Below, piece by piece: positions 54,060-62,261 of a stretch of 64,000 nt of DNA. Source of the DNA: an uncultured Microbacterium sp. (GTDB lineage Bacteria > Actinomycetota > Actinomycetes > Actinomycetales > Microbacteriaceae). The notes below the pieces were generated by a model. The model was not told where the DNA came from. It did not search any database and was given only the letters and a program-made list of their open reading frames with translations. Position 1 is the first letter of the stretch. The number at the start of each line of letters is the position of its first letter. The position numbers and the translations under genes are program-made. The stretch lies in the NCBI GenBank assembly GCA_913774665.1, contig CAJYHN010000007.1, positions 49,921-113,920 of the forward strand, in the 5' to 3' direction.

Positions 54060-55019
54060 ATGACGTTCACGCTGCCCGACCACTGGGTCTGGGATTTCTG
54101 GCTCGCCCGCGACGGCGACACCCACCACATGATGTTCCTGCAGGCGCCGACCAGCCTGGGGGATCCCGACCTGCGACACCGCAACGCAAGTGTCGGCTAT
54201 GCCACGAGCGACGATCTGCGCTCGTGGACGGTCCACGGCACGGTGCTGGAGCCCTCCGGGGGAGAAGCTCCGGATGCCACGGCCACCTGGACCGGAAGCA
54301 TCGTCGGGGCGGACGCCGACTGGCGCATGTTCTACACGGGCTCGCGCTTCCTGCGCGATGGCGAGATCGCGAATGTCGAGACGGTGCTCGCGGCCTCCTC
54401 GACCGATCTGGCGACGTGGACCAAAGAACCCGAGGTCATGGTGGGGGCGGATCCGCGCTGGTACGAGACGCTCGAGACCGGCACATGGCACGAGGAGGCC
54501 TGGCGCGACCCGTGGGTGTTCGCCGACCCCGACGGCGATGGATGGCACATGCTCGTGACGGCCCGTGCCCGCGACGGCCTCGAGCGCGATCGCGGGGTCA
54601 TCGGTCACGCGTGGTCCGCCGACCTGCGGCACTGGGAGGTGCGTCCGCCGCGCAGCACGCCGGGTGCCGGGTTCGCGCACCTCGAGGTGCCGCAGGTGGT
54701 GCAGATCGAGGGTCGATGGACCCTCGTCTTCTCGTGCGACGCGACGCACCTCGCCGGCGACCGCGCCGGCCGAGCGGGAGGGATCTGGGCCGTCGCCCTC
54801 GACGATCCGCGCGGTCCCTATCCGGTCGAGCGAGCGACCCTCGTCGCCGACGAGCGGCTGTACAGCGGCCGCGTGGTCGCCGACGGCGCCGATGGTCGAG
54901 CGGTCATGCTGGCTTTCGAGAACGTCACGACCGAGGGGGCCTTCGTCGGCACCCTGTCCGATCCCATCCCGCTCGAGTGGGACGGCGACCGGCTCGTCGT
55001 CGCGGCGGTCGTCCGATGA
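54060..55019 (+). CDS. GH32-like (GH-J clan) glycoside hydrolase
   Basis: A 319-residue single five-bladed propeller of the GH32/GH68/GH43 superfamily with no signal peptide. The probable nucleophile Asp is in HWVWDFWLARDG (near residue 10); RDPWVFADPDGDGWHML gives the RDP motif (about 145); the acid/base Glu is in AHLEVPQV (about 203). This most resembles GH32 beta-fructosidases and related enzymes, so the operon may handle a fructoside. It lacks the C-terminal GH32 beta-sandwich. ATG 54060 follows the permease after 27 bases. Substrate uncertain. Confidence 0.82.
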   Translation: MTFTLPDHWVWDFWLARDGDTHHMMFLQAPTSLGDPDLRHRNASVGYATSDDLRSWTVHGTVLEPSGGEAPDATATWTGSIVGADADWRMFYTGSRFLRDGEIANVETVLAASSTDLATWTKEPEVMVGADPRWYETLETGTWHEEAWRDPWVFADPDGDGWHMLVTARARDGLERDRGVIGHAWSADLRHWEVRPPRSTPGAGFAHLEVPQVVQIEGRWTLVFSCDATHLAGDRAGRAGGIWAVALDDPRGPYPVERATLVADERLYSGRVVADGADGRAVMLAFENVTTEGAFVGTLSDPIPLEWDGDRLVVAAVVR

Positions 55020-56173
55020 CCGCGGTGCAGGGCGTCGTCGCGCCCGGGTTCGAGGCCGTGGGCGCCGCGTTCGCCGCCGCGTTCGAGGGACTGCCCGACA
55101 TGGGTGCCGCCCTCGCGATTCGCGTGGACGGGCGCACCGTCGTCGACGTGTGGGGCGGGACGGCCGACAGTCGCGACGGCCGAGCCTGGGAGCGCGACAC
55201 TCCGTCGGTGGTGTTCTCGTGCACGAAGGGGCTCATGTCGATCCTGGCGGCGCGCCTCGTCGAAGACGGGATGCTCCACCTGGATCGCCCTCTCGCCGAA
55301 CTGTGGCCGGAGTTCGGGGTGCGCGGCAAGGACCGGGTGAGCGTCGGCGACGCCCTCGCTCACCGGGCGGGCGTCTCGGCGCCGCGGGTCGACGTCACGC
55401 GCGCGCAGCTCCTCGATTTCGACGCGATGGCCCGGATCGTCGCCGCGCAGGAGCCGCTGTGGGAGCCCGGCGCCGGCTGGGCCTACCACGCGCTCACGCA
55501 CGGGTGGCTGTCTGGCGAGATCGTGCGTCGGGCCGGCGGGGTCGCTCCCGGTGCCGCGTTCGCGGCGATGGCCGAGGCCGTCGGCGGCGGGGCGTGGCTC
55601 GGAACGTCCGCCGAGGTCGCGGCATCCGCGGCTCACCTGCGCGTGGGGCCGACGCTCAACGCCCTCGTGGCGCGGCAAGCGGCCGAGCGCGACCCGCACA
55701 CGGTCGATTGGCTGGACCGGGCGATGACCCTCGGCGGCGCACTCCCGGCCACGCTGGTCGCCGACGACGACGGATTCAACGCCGACGACGTCCGCGGCGC
55801 CGTCATCCCCGGTGCGGGCGCCGTGGCCACCGCGCGAGCGGTGGCGGCGATGTGGTCGGCGACGGTCGTCGAGACCGACGGCATCCGTCTCCTGCACGAT
55901 GACACGCTCGATGTCGTCACGCGCGAGCGTACGGCGGGTGCTCCGGTCTTCGCCGCGCCCCCGCCGTGGCCGCGCTGGGCGGCGGGCTTCCAGCTCGACT
56001 CCGAGGCGCGTCGCTACCTCGGGCCGACGAGTTTCGGTCACGACGGAGCCGGCGGTCAGGTCGCCTTCGCGGATCGCGCCGCCCGCGTCGGGTTCGCGTT
56101 CGTCACGAACTGGATGGAGGCCGACGACGCGCGCGCGACGCGCATCGTCGACGCCCTCCGCTCCCTGCTCTGA
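55016..56173 (+). CDS. Serine beta-lactamase-fold hydrolase (esterase EstB-like)
   Basis: A 385-residue serine hydrolase of the beta-lactamase/transpeptidase-like class C fold. The catalytic SxxK is SCTK (near 69-72), the Tyr of the second motif is in GWAYHALTHG (about 160) and the third motif is HDGAGG (about 343). No signal peptide, so intracellular; it may remove acyl groups from the imported sugar. ATG 55016 overlaps the hydrolase stop (ATGA), the last gene of the sugar operon. It could equally be a general esterase. Confidence 0.87.
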   Translation: MTAVQGVVAPGFEAVGAAFAAAFEGLPDMGAALAIRVDGRTVVDVWGGTADSRDGRAWERDTPSVVFSCTKGLMSILAARLVEDGMLHLDRPLAELWPEFGVRGKDRVSVGDALAHRAGVSAPRVDVTRAQLLDFDAMARIVAAQEPLWEPGAGWAYHALTHGWLSGEIVRRAGGVAPGAAFAAMAEAVGGGAWLGTSAEVAASAAHLRVGPTLNALVARQAAERDPHTVDWLDRAMTLGGALPATLVADDDGFNADDVRGAVIPGAGAVATARAVAAMWSATVVETDGIRLLHDDTLDVVTRERTAGAPVFAAPPPWPRWAAGFQLDSEARRYLGPTSFGHDGAGGQVAFADRAARVGFAFVTNWMEADDARATRIVDALRSLL

Positions 56174-56174
56174 C

Positions 56175-56990
56175 TCAGGCGCGGACGCGCGTCCAGACGC
56201 CGTCGCGGCGCTCGATCGCCCCGGCCGCCGCGAACGCGTCGAGCCATCCGCCCATCGGCCACGATCCCCACCGTTCGTGGAAGGTCGCCCCGTTGCGCAG
56301 GATGTCGTCGAGGTGCTGCCACGGCGGAGAAGACACCGGATGCCACTGGTGAAAGGCGTCCGCACCCCCCACCCAGAGCATCTCGACGTCGGCCGCACGC
56401 GCGGTCCAGGCGAGGTCGGTGTCTTCGGCGCCGTATCCCTCGTATCCGGTGTGGAAGCCGCCGATGCGGCCCCAGGTCGAGGAGGTCACCGCGAATGACA
56501 GCGACCAGAACAGGTCGTATTCGTCGCGCGACGCGGCGCGGGTCTCGCCCGCGGGAAGGGCGGGGCGGGCGCGGTGCGGCCGGATGAGGAAGGGCAGATC
56601 GGATGCCGTTTCCGGGCGCTGCACGCTCGAGAGGTACGTCACCGCTCCGCAGAGCACGGCGTCGGGGTTCACCCGCGCGGCCGCCCGGTAGGCGGGGAGC
56701 AGTCCTGCGCCGGGAAGGCAGTCGACGTCGAGGAACACCAGCAGCTCAGCGCCGGCGTCGAGGGCGGCGGCAGCGGCGCGGTTCCGCCCCTCGCCTACCC
56801 GCAGGCCGCTCGGCCCCGGCGGCACGTGGAGCGTCAGGGTCTCGGCATCCGGGGCATCCTCCGGGGGCGTCTCGTCGAGCCACGCCTCGACCCGCACGAT
56901 TTCGCCACCGACCTCCGCGAGGATGCGGCGCTGCCGCTCGAGGTGCTCCCGGCGAGCGGCCGAGGCCACCGTGATGACGGCGGTCCTCAC
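56175..56990 (-). CDS. Glycosyltransferase family 2-like protein
   Basis: A 271-residue GT-A enzyme. TAVITVASAARREHLERQ starts the fold; VFLDVDCLPGAG has the metal DxD; GFHTGYEGYGAEDTDLAW is the C-terminal galactosyltransferase-like motif with the ED pair. It probably adds one sugar to a growing surface glycan. GTG 56990 overlaps the previous gene's stop by four bases, so it is the last of a four-gene coupled run on this strand. Convergent with the serine hydrolase. Donor and acceptor cannot be told. Confidence 0.85.
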   Translation of the reverse strand: MRTAVITVASAARREHLERQRRILAEVGGEIVRVEAWLDETPPEDAPDAETLTLHVPPGPSGLRVGEGRNRAAAAALDAGAELLVFLDVDCLPGAGLLPAYRAAARVNPDAVLCGAVTYLSSVQRPETASDLPFLIRPHRARPALPAGETRAASRDEYDLFWSLSFAVTSSTWGRIGGFHTGYEGYGAEDTDLAWTARAADVEMLWVGGADAFHQWHPVSSPPWQHLDDILRNGATFHERWGSWPMGGWLDAFAAAGAIERRDGVWTRVRA

Positions 56991-57991
56991 GGGAGGACCG
57001 CCTCGACCGCGGCGGCCATGCGGCGCGCGCCGCCTGCGACCTGCCAGCGCGACCAGCCCGGCTCGTCGCGGGCCGCTCGTTCCACGAGGTCCACCAGGTC
57101 GACGGGTTCGATCTCCGTCGTCGCCCGCCGTGCGAGCCCCCAGCGCTCCAAAGCCTCGGCCGTGTGGTGCTGCTCGTCGAACGGGCGCTCTTGCGAGATC
57201 ACGACGGTGCGGGCGCCGGATGCCGCGAGATCGGCGACGCTGTTCTGCCCGGCAGCGCTGATCACGACCGTGCTGCGGGCCAGGAGCGGCCACGGATCGT
57301 CGACGCGCGACGCGGCATCGTGACCGACGGCGGTGACGTCCCACCCGCGCTCGCGCAGGAGCGAGACGACCGCGTGACGGGAGTCGTCGTCGAGCATGCG
57401 TCCGAGCAGTAGGACGCTCCGGTCATCGCGCGTGCCGTCGAAGTCGCGTCCGTCGAAGCGCGAGATCCCACCCGTCCACACGACGCGATCGGAGTGCTCG
57501 GACAGTGCCGGGGTCGCCACGGCCCCGTGCGCCCACGGCGCGACGATGCGATCGGCCAGGGAGTAGGCGAGGGCGTGCGGGGCGTCGGTTCGCGCGCCCG
57601 GCTGGGTCACGGCGATCGTGCGCAGCCCCAGGAGGCGCGCGAACGCGACCACCTCGGCGCTCACGTCGACGACGAACACCTGCAGGTCGCGGGCGGCGGC
57701 TGCGGTGGCGATGGCCGCCAGGCGGGCGCGGTGCCCGGGGTGGCCGTGCGGGGCCCAGTGCAGGGCGCCCCGAGCGGTCGGCTCGGTATCACGGGGGTCG
57801 ACGATGGTGCCGTCCGCGGACTCGAAGGGGTCGGCGTCCGGGGGCAGGTCGACCCATTCGATGTCGGCGGCCAGCTGTGCGGGCCGCGGCATCGACGAGA
57901 ACGCCACGACCGACTCCCGCAGGTGCGGCGCCACGGCGAGGAACCGCGAGAGGTGGCCGAAGCCGTGGTGGTGGATGTACCAGCCGATCAC
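56987..57991 (-). CDS. Glycosyltransferase (GT-B, MurG/UGT-like)
   Basis: A 334-residue GT-B protein. The N-terminal GWYIHHHGFGHLSR is the acceptor-side Gly/His loop; the C-terminal half shows VLLLGRMLDDD and VISAAGQNSVADLAA and ISQERPFDEQHH, resembling UDP-sugar binding in MurG-like enzymes. GTG 57991 overlaps the next gene's stop (GTGA); the long open frame upstream is another gene's shadow. A UDP-sugar donor is likely; the acceptor is unknown. Confidence 0.83.
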   Translation of the reverse strand: MIGWYIHHHGFGHLSRFLAVAPHLRESVVAFSSMPRPAQLAADIEWVDLPPDADPFESADGTIVDPRDTEPTARGALHWAPHGHPGHRARLAAIATAAAARDLQVFVVDVSAEVVAFARLLGLRTIAVTQPGARTDAPHALAYSLADRIVAPWAHGAVATPALSEHSDRVVWTGGISRFDGRDFDGTRDDRSVLLLGRMLDDDSRHAVVSLLRERGWDVTAVGHDAASRVDDPWPLLARSTVVISAAGQNSVADLAASGARTVVISQERPFDEQHHTAEALERWGLARRATTEIEPVDLVDLVERAARDEPGWSRWQVAGGARRMAAAVEAVLP

Positions 57992-59124
57992 CACGACACC
58001 GCCGGCATGCGGCGGGCCGACACCGGCTGCGCGCTGTGCGCGAGAACGCGTTCGACCTCGCGATAGCGCTGCGCGAGCGAGTGCTGACGGATGGTCGCGC
58101 GGCGCGTCCACACGCGGGTGAGGGGCTCGCGCGCACCGGTCTCGGCCAGGTGCGCGGCGGCCTTGGCGAGAGCGACGACGTCCCCGGGCATGACCGTGGT
58201 GGTCCCCGGGATCCCGGCCACCACCTCGGACACCCCGCCGATGTCGAACGCGGCGACGGGCGTTCCCGTGGCGAGGGCTTCGACGATGACGAGGCCGAAC
58301 GGTTCCTCCCACATGGGGGTCACCAGAGCGACCGCCGAGGATCCCACGAGGCGGCACAGGTCGGGCTGTCGCAGGGGACCCACGTATCGCGCGTGCGCGC
58401 CGAGGCGCGGCACGATCTCCTGCTCGAAGTAGTCCACGTCGCCGATACGGCCGGCCAGAACGATGTGCGCCCCGGCCTCGCGAGCGGCCTCGATGGCCAG
58501 GTGCGGGGCCTTCTCGGGCACGACGCGCCCCGACCACACCCACGAGCGTCCGCCATCGCCGCGGGTCCACTGTTCGGTGTCGACGCCGTTGGGGAAGACG
58601 AACGCGTCGACGCCCTCGACCGACCAGGCTCGGGCGGTGGCCTGACTCACGGCCACGAAGCGGTGCGAGCTGTCGCGCACCTCCGCCGCCGCTTCGAGCA
58701 GCGGCTCGAGCGGAGGGGTGTGGAGGGTCGTGATGACGGGGATATCGGCCTCGAGGCTCCACCGGATGGGGGCCGGGTGGAGGCTGTGGTTGTCGACGAC
58801 GTCGTAGAGGTGGCGGTCGGCGATCAAGCGCTCGCGCGCAGCGTCGAAGGCGGCGTCGACGGCGGCGGCGTACCCGGACGGGTAGTCGGTGTCCGAGGCA
58901 TCCTCGGGGCGGGTCCATTCGGGTGTCGGCAGACGGAACTCGTCCATGTCGCCGAGGAAGTCCGAGCCGTCGGCGGCGCACAGGGTCACATCGTGACCGC
59001 GGGCCCGCAGCCAGCGCACGCGATCCCAGACGGCCGCTTCGAGGCCGCCGGCGTGCGGCTGCCGGAGTGCGTAGCGCGAGGGGGCCACGACGAGCACGCG
59101 GAGGGGACGTTGATCGCGGATCAT
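57988..59124 (-). CDS. Glycosyltransferase family 4
   Basis: A 378-residue GT4 retaining glycosyltransferase. PHAGGLEAAVWDRVRWLRARG is the N-terminal Rossmann acceptor region, HLYDVVDNHSLHPAPIRW follows, VSQATARAW and FPNGVDTEQW are the hinge, and EEPFGLVIVEALATGTPVAA (about 270-290) holds the E-x7-E donor motif. ATG 59124 overlaps the upstream gene's stop by four bases. Third in the coupled run. Confidence 0.9.
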   Translation of the reverse strand: MIRDQRPLRVLVVAPSRYALRQPHAGGLEAAVWDRVRWLRARGHDVTLCAADGSDFLGDMDEFRLPTPEWTRPEDASDTDYPSGYAAAVDAAFDAARERLIADRHLYDVVDNHSLHPAPIRWSLEADIPVITTLHTPPLEPLLEAAAEVRDSSHRFVAVSQATARAWSVEGVDAFVFPNGVDTEQWTRGDGGRSWVWSGRVVPEKAPHLAIEAAREAGAHIVLAGRIGDVDYFEQEIVPRLGAHARYVGPLRQPDLCRLVGSSAVALVTPMWEEPFGLVIVEALATGTPVAAFDIGGVSEVVAGIPGTTTVMPGDVVALAKAAAHLAETGAREPLTRVWTRRATIRQHSLAQRYREVERVLAHSAQPVSARRMPAVSW

Positions 59125-60329
59125 GCTGCCAGCTCCCGTGCGAGGACCCTGCGGTAGATCTCGACGTGCGCGTCGCGCACGTGTTCGAGCTCGCTGAGGC
59201 GTTCGGTTCGTCGGCGTTCGACTTCGGCCGCGCGTCGGCGCGAGCCGGGTACCGACCAGGCGGGGTTCGTGGCGTCGATGACGGCGCGCTCGAGCGAGAG
59301 CGGTTCACCGAGGTCGAAGGTGTGGAAGTCGCTCGGGTGCTGAGCCGCCATGTGGCCCACGCGCGTCCCGACCACCGGCACCGCGAGGTCGTAGCAGAGC
59401 TCGGCCCAGCCCGACTGGGTGCCGTGGCGATAGGGGAGCAGGCACACGTCGAGATCCGCGAGCCAGGCGGCGAGCTCGTCGTCGTCCTGCCGCGGCCCTC
59501 TCTCGATGCGTACGCCGTCGCATCCCTCGGCGAGGAGGACGATGGATGCCGCGGCCTCCTCGTCGCGGACGCGCTCGTTCATGCGGACGACGCCCTCGAT
59601 CCGCGCGCCCTGTGCCCGCAGGTCCGCGATCGCGCGCACGAGTGTCGCCGTGGTCGCGACGCCGTCGATGTTGGGCCGGAGGTCTCGCAGATGGACGCCG
59701 ACGCGCACGGTGTCGTGGGCGGTGCCCACCGGTCGCTCCGCCTCTCCCAGCAGCGTGGGGTGGGGGACCACGGTGGCCGTGCGCCCGGTGATCGCGGCCA
59801 CCTCGTCGCCGGCGGAAGCCGTCAGGGTGATCAGCTCGTCCGCGGCGCGCGCCAGCACGGCGAGACCGGCCCGGTGGGCCTCCTGCGACGAGAGCTGCGG
59901 GTTCTCGAGGTCGTGCACCGTGTAGACGAGCGGCTTGCTCAGACGCTCGAGTGCGGCGACGGTGAGCGCGAGCTCGTCCGCCGTGTAGGACTCGATCCCG
60001 AAGTGGACGTGCACGAGGTCGAACTCCGCGGCGTGGGCTTCGAGCCACCCGGGGAGCAGAATCTGCGGCGGCCACCATTGACCGGCAGGCGCGCCGGGCG
60101 GGGGCGGGTCGGCGAGAAGCCTCACGCGGGCGGGGTCCGCGACGGCGGCCACGTAGGGGTGGGCCGAGGGCACGGCGGCGACTCGGACCGGGGGGACGGT
60201 GATGGCGACGATCTTCTCCTCCTCGAAGCGTTGCGTGCGTAGGGATGCGCGTACCGCATCACCAGGCGCATCGCAATGCAACGGGGCGGTTGTGACGACG
60301 ATGGCACCGACGGATACGTTCCTCATCAT
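59121..60329 (-). CDS. Glycosyltransferase (GT4-like), start uncertain
   Basis: A GT-B protein of up to 402 residues. FDLVHVHFGIESYT, YTVHDLENPQL, then VVPHPTLLG and CLLPYRHGTQSGWAELCYDL carry the family features; the C-terminal EhxxhE-like helix is weak. Family similarity seems to begin at RVAAVPSAHPYV. The best Shine-Dalgarno, GAGGAGGAGAAG, ends at 60213, but no ATG/GTG/TTG follows at the proper distance. Candidates are ATG 60329 (overlapping the divergent gene by two bases), TTG 60281 and GTG 60173, which would lose conserved residues. First of the coupled run on this strand. Confidence 0.8.
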   Translation of the reverse strand: MMRNVSVGAIVVTTAPLHCDAPGDAVRASLRTQRFEEEKIVAITVPPVRVAAVPSAHPYVAAVADPARVRLLADPPPPGAPAGQWWPPQILLPGWLEAHAAEFDLVHVHFGIESYTADELALTVAALERLSKPLVYTVHDLENPQLSSQEAHRAGLAVLARAADELITLTASAGDEVAAITGRTATVVPHPTLLGEAERPVGTAHDTVRVGVHLRDLRPNIDGVATTATLVRAIADLRAQGARIEGVVRMNERVRDEEAAASIVLLAEGCDGVRIERGPRQDDDELAAWLADLDVCLLPYRHGTQSGWAELCYDLAVPVVGTRVGHMAAQHPSDFHTFDLGEPLSLERAVIDATNPAWSVPGSRRRAAEVERRRTERLSELEHVRDAHVEIYRRVLARELAA

Positions 60330-61269
60330 GAGTGGGGAGACGGCGGGGCTCGAGAGCCTTGCGGACCACGGTGACGCGGTGATAGCGCGCCGAGCGCACT
60401 ACGCCGCCTTCTTCGGCGACGAGACGCCGCCGGAGGACTACGGCATCGTCGTCGGCAACTGCCAGGCAGAGTCGCTGCGCATCGTCATCTCGTCCGATGC
60501 GCTACCCGCCATCCGGGTGCCCGCCGTGCACGAGCTCGACGCCGCCGACGCCGACCGACTCCACGCGCTGCTCTCGAAGGCGGCCTTCCTGGTCGCCCAG
60601 CCCATCCGCGACGACTATCGCGGCCTGCCCCTGGGAACCGCGCAGTTGCGCGGGTCGCTCCCTGCCGGAGCGCGGTCGGTGACCGTCCCCGCCATCCGCT
60701 ACGCGGGACTGCACCCCTTCCAGGCCGTTCTGCGCCTTCCCGAATTCCCCGAGGACCCGCCGCTGGTCGCCTATCACGACGTGCGCACCGTCGCCGAGGC
60801 GTCGGGGCTCTCGGTCCCCGCGATGCTCCCCCCGGCCGCGGTCCGCTCGATCTCGGACGCCTCCGTCGGCGAATTGCGGCGCCGTGAGGCGAGGGGCCTC
60901 GACATCGTGGCATCCGACCTCTTCGTTCCCGCCGTCGCGGACCTGATGCGGACCGTCAACCACCCGGGCAACGCCGTCTTCCTGCCGCTCGGAGAGCGCA
61001 TCGCCTCGGCTCTGGGAAACCCCGGCGGCGGTGTCGATCCCGGTCGCCCGATCCTCGCCTCGGTGCGTGCACCGCTCGAATCCTGGGTCGTCGACGCGTG
61101 GGGACTCGATGAGGCCCCTCGACACGACTGGATCGTCGCCGGCGAGACGCTCGCCGCGCCCGTCGTGCGCGAGGCGCACCTCGCCTACTACCTTGAACGG
61201 CCCGCCCTGCTCGCCGCTGTCGCCGAGCGCATGACGCCGCTCCTGCGCACCTGGGCGGCCGCGGCGTGA
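60328..61269 (+). CDS. WcbI-family polysaccharide acetyltransferase-like protein
   Basis: A 313-residue protein with VVGNCQAESLRIVISS (about 41-56), the signature loop of WcbI-type enzymes, which act in capsule acetylation in Burkholderia. The rest shows YAGLHPFQAVLRL, DVRTVAEASGL and MRTVNHPGNAVFLPLG, typical of the C-terminal half. The start is ATG 60328 (MSGETAGL); an ATG at 60301 is possible. It is divergent from the GT4-like gene and coupled (GTGA) to the next glycosyltransferase. It may decorate the glycan made by this cluster. Confidence 0.8.
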   Translation: MSGETAGLESLADHGDAVIARRAHYAAFFGDETPPEDYGIVVGNCQAESLRIVISSDALPAIRVPAVHELDAADADRLHALLSKAAFLVAQPIRDDYRGLPLGTAQLRGSLPAGARSVTVPAIRYAGLHPFQAVLRLPEFPEDPPLVAYHDVRTVAEASGLSVPAMLPPAAVRSISDASVGELRRREARGLDIVASDLFVPAVADLMRTVNHPGNAVFLPLGERIASALGNPGGGVDPGRPILASVRAPLESWVVDAWGLDEAPRHDWIVAGETLAAPVVREAHLAYYLERPALLAAVAERMTPLLRTWAAAA

Positions 61270-62261
61270 CGGCTTCGATGTCGGAAGCGGATGCCACGCC
61301 CGTGATCCTGGTCCAGCCGGGGACGCACGGGGTCGCCGTGTACGCCCGTGAGATCGCGGTCGAGGTGCGGCGCGCGAGCCCCGGAACCCGCGTCGTGACT
61401 CCCGACGCGATCGCCGAGCTCGTCCCCGGCATCCCCGTGCACGCCCACGTCACGGATCGTCTGTGGGGCGCCTCTCCCGAGGAGGCCACGGAGCGCGTCC
61501 GAGAGCTGGCGCGGCGCCACCCCCTCCTCGTCACCCTTCATGACGTGCCCCAGTCCTCCGACGGACCGCGCAACCTCCCTCGTCGCCGGGCGTTCTATCG
61601 CGCGGTGACGGAGGCGGCCGTGGGTGTCGCTGTGAACAGCGCCCATGAGCGGAGCCTTCTCCGCGAAGAAGGAGTCTGGACCGGCCCGGTCGAGGTCGTC
61701 CCGTTGCCGGTGGAGTCCTCGCCGGTCGGAGAGCGCCCCGTTCCCGACGCGTCCGTCGGGGTGCTCGGCTACTTCTACCCCGGCAAGGGGCACGACGAGG
61801 CGCTCGTGGCTGCTGCCGAAGCGGGTCTGAACAGGCTGACCGTCCTCGGTCGAGCCTCGGACGGCCATGCCGACGACCTCTCGGCCTTCGTCGGGCGCGC
61901 CGCGGCAGCCGGAGTCGCCGTCGAGGTCACCGGCTGGCTCGACGAGGCCGACATGGCCTCCCGCGTCCGGCGCATCGCCGTCCCCGTGATCGCGCACCGC
62001 CATGTCTCCGCTTCCGGCTCTCTCGCCTCGTGGATCGGCTGGGGGCGTCGTCCCCTCGCCGTGCGCAACCGGTACGTGGACGAGATGGCAGCTCTCCGCC
62101 CCGGCACGGTGACCCTGGTCGATGACGCGGGACTCGCCGACGCCGTCGCGTCCGCGCAGGCCACCGACGACAGCACGTGGCACGGCATCCACCCCGTGCC
62201 CTTCGGGCGAGCCGACGCCGCTCGCGCCTATCTGAACTGGTGGGAAGCCCTCACCGCATGA
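61266..62261 (+). CDS. Glycosyltransferase (GT4-like, short)
   Basis: A 331-residue GT-B-like protein: VQPGTHGVAVYAREIAVEV is the N-terminal loop, LLVTLHDVPQSSDG, VAVNSAHERSLL and VLGYFYPGKGHDEALVAA mark the two halves. The C-terminal donor motif is atypical (SGSLASWIGWGRRPLAV), as in DUF-type glycosyltransferases. GTG 61266 overlaps the WcbI stop; the gene overlaps the following GT2 by four bases (ATGA). Confidence 0.8.
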   Translation: MTASMSEADATPVILVQPGTHGVAVYAREIAVEVRRASPGTRVVTPDAIAELVPGIPVHAHVTDRLWGASPEEATERVRELARRHPLLVTLHDVPQSSDGPRNLPRRRAFYRAVTEAAVGVAVNSAHERSLLREEGVWTGPVEVVPLPVESSPVGERPVPDASVGVLGYFYPGKGHDEALVAAAEAGLNRLTVLGRASDGHADDLSAFVGRAAAAGVAVEVTGWLDEADMASRVRRIAVPVIAHRHVSASGSLASWIGWGRRPLAVRNRYVDEMAALRPGTVTLVDDAGLADAVASAQATDDSTWHGIHPVPFGRADAARAYLNWWEALTA

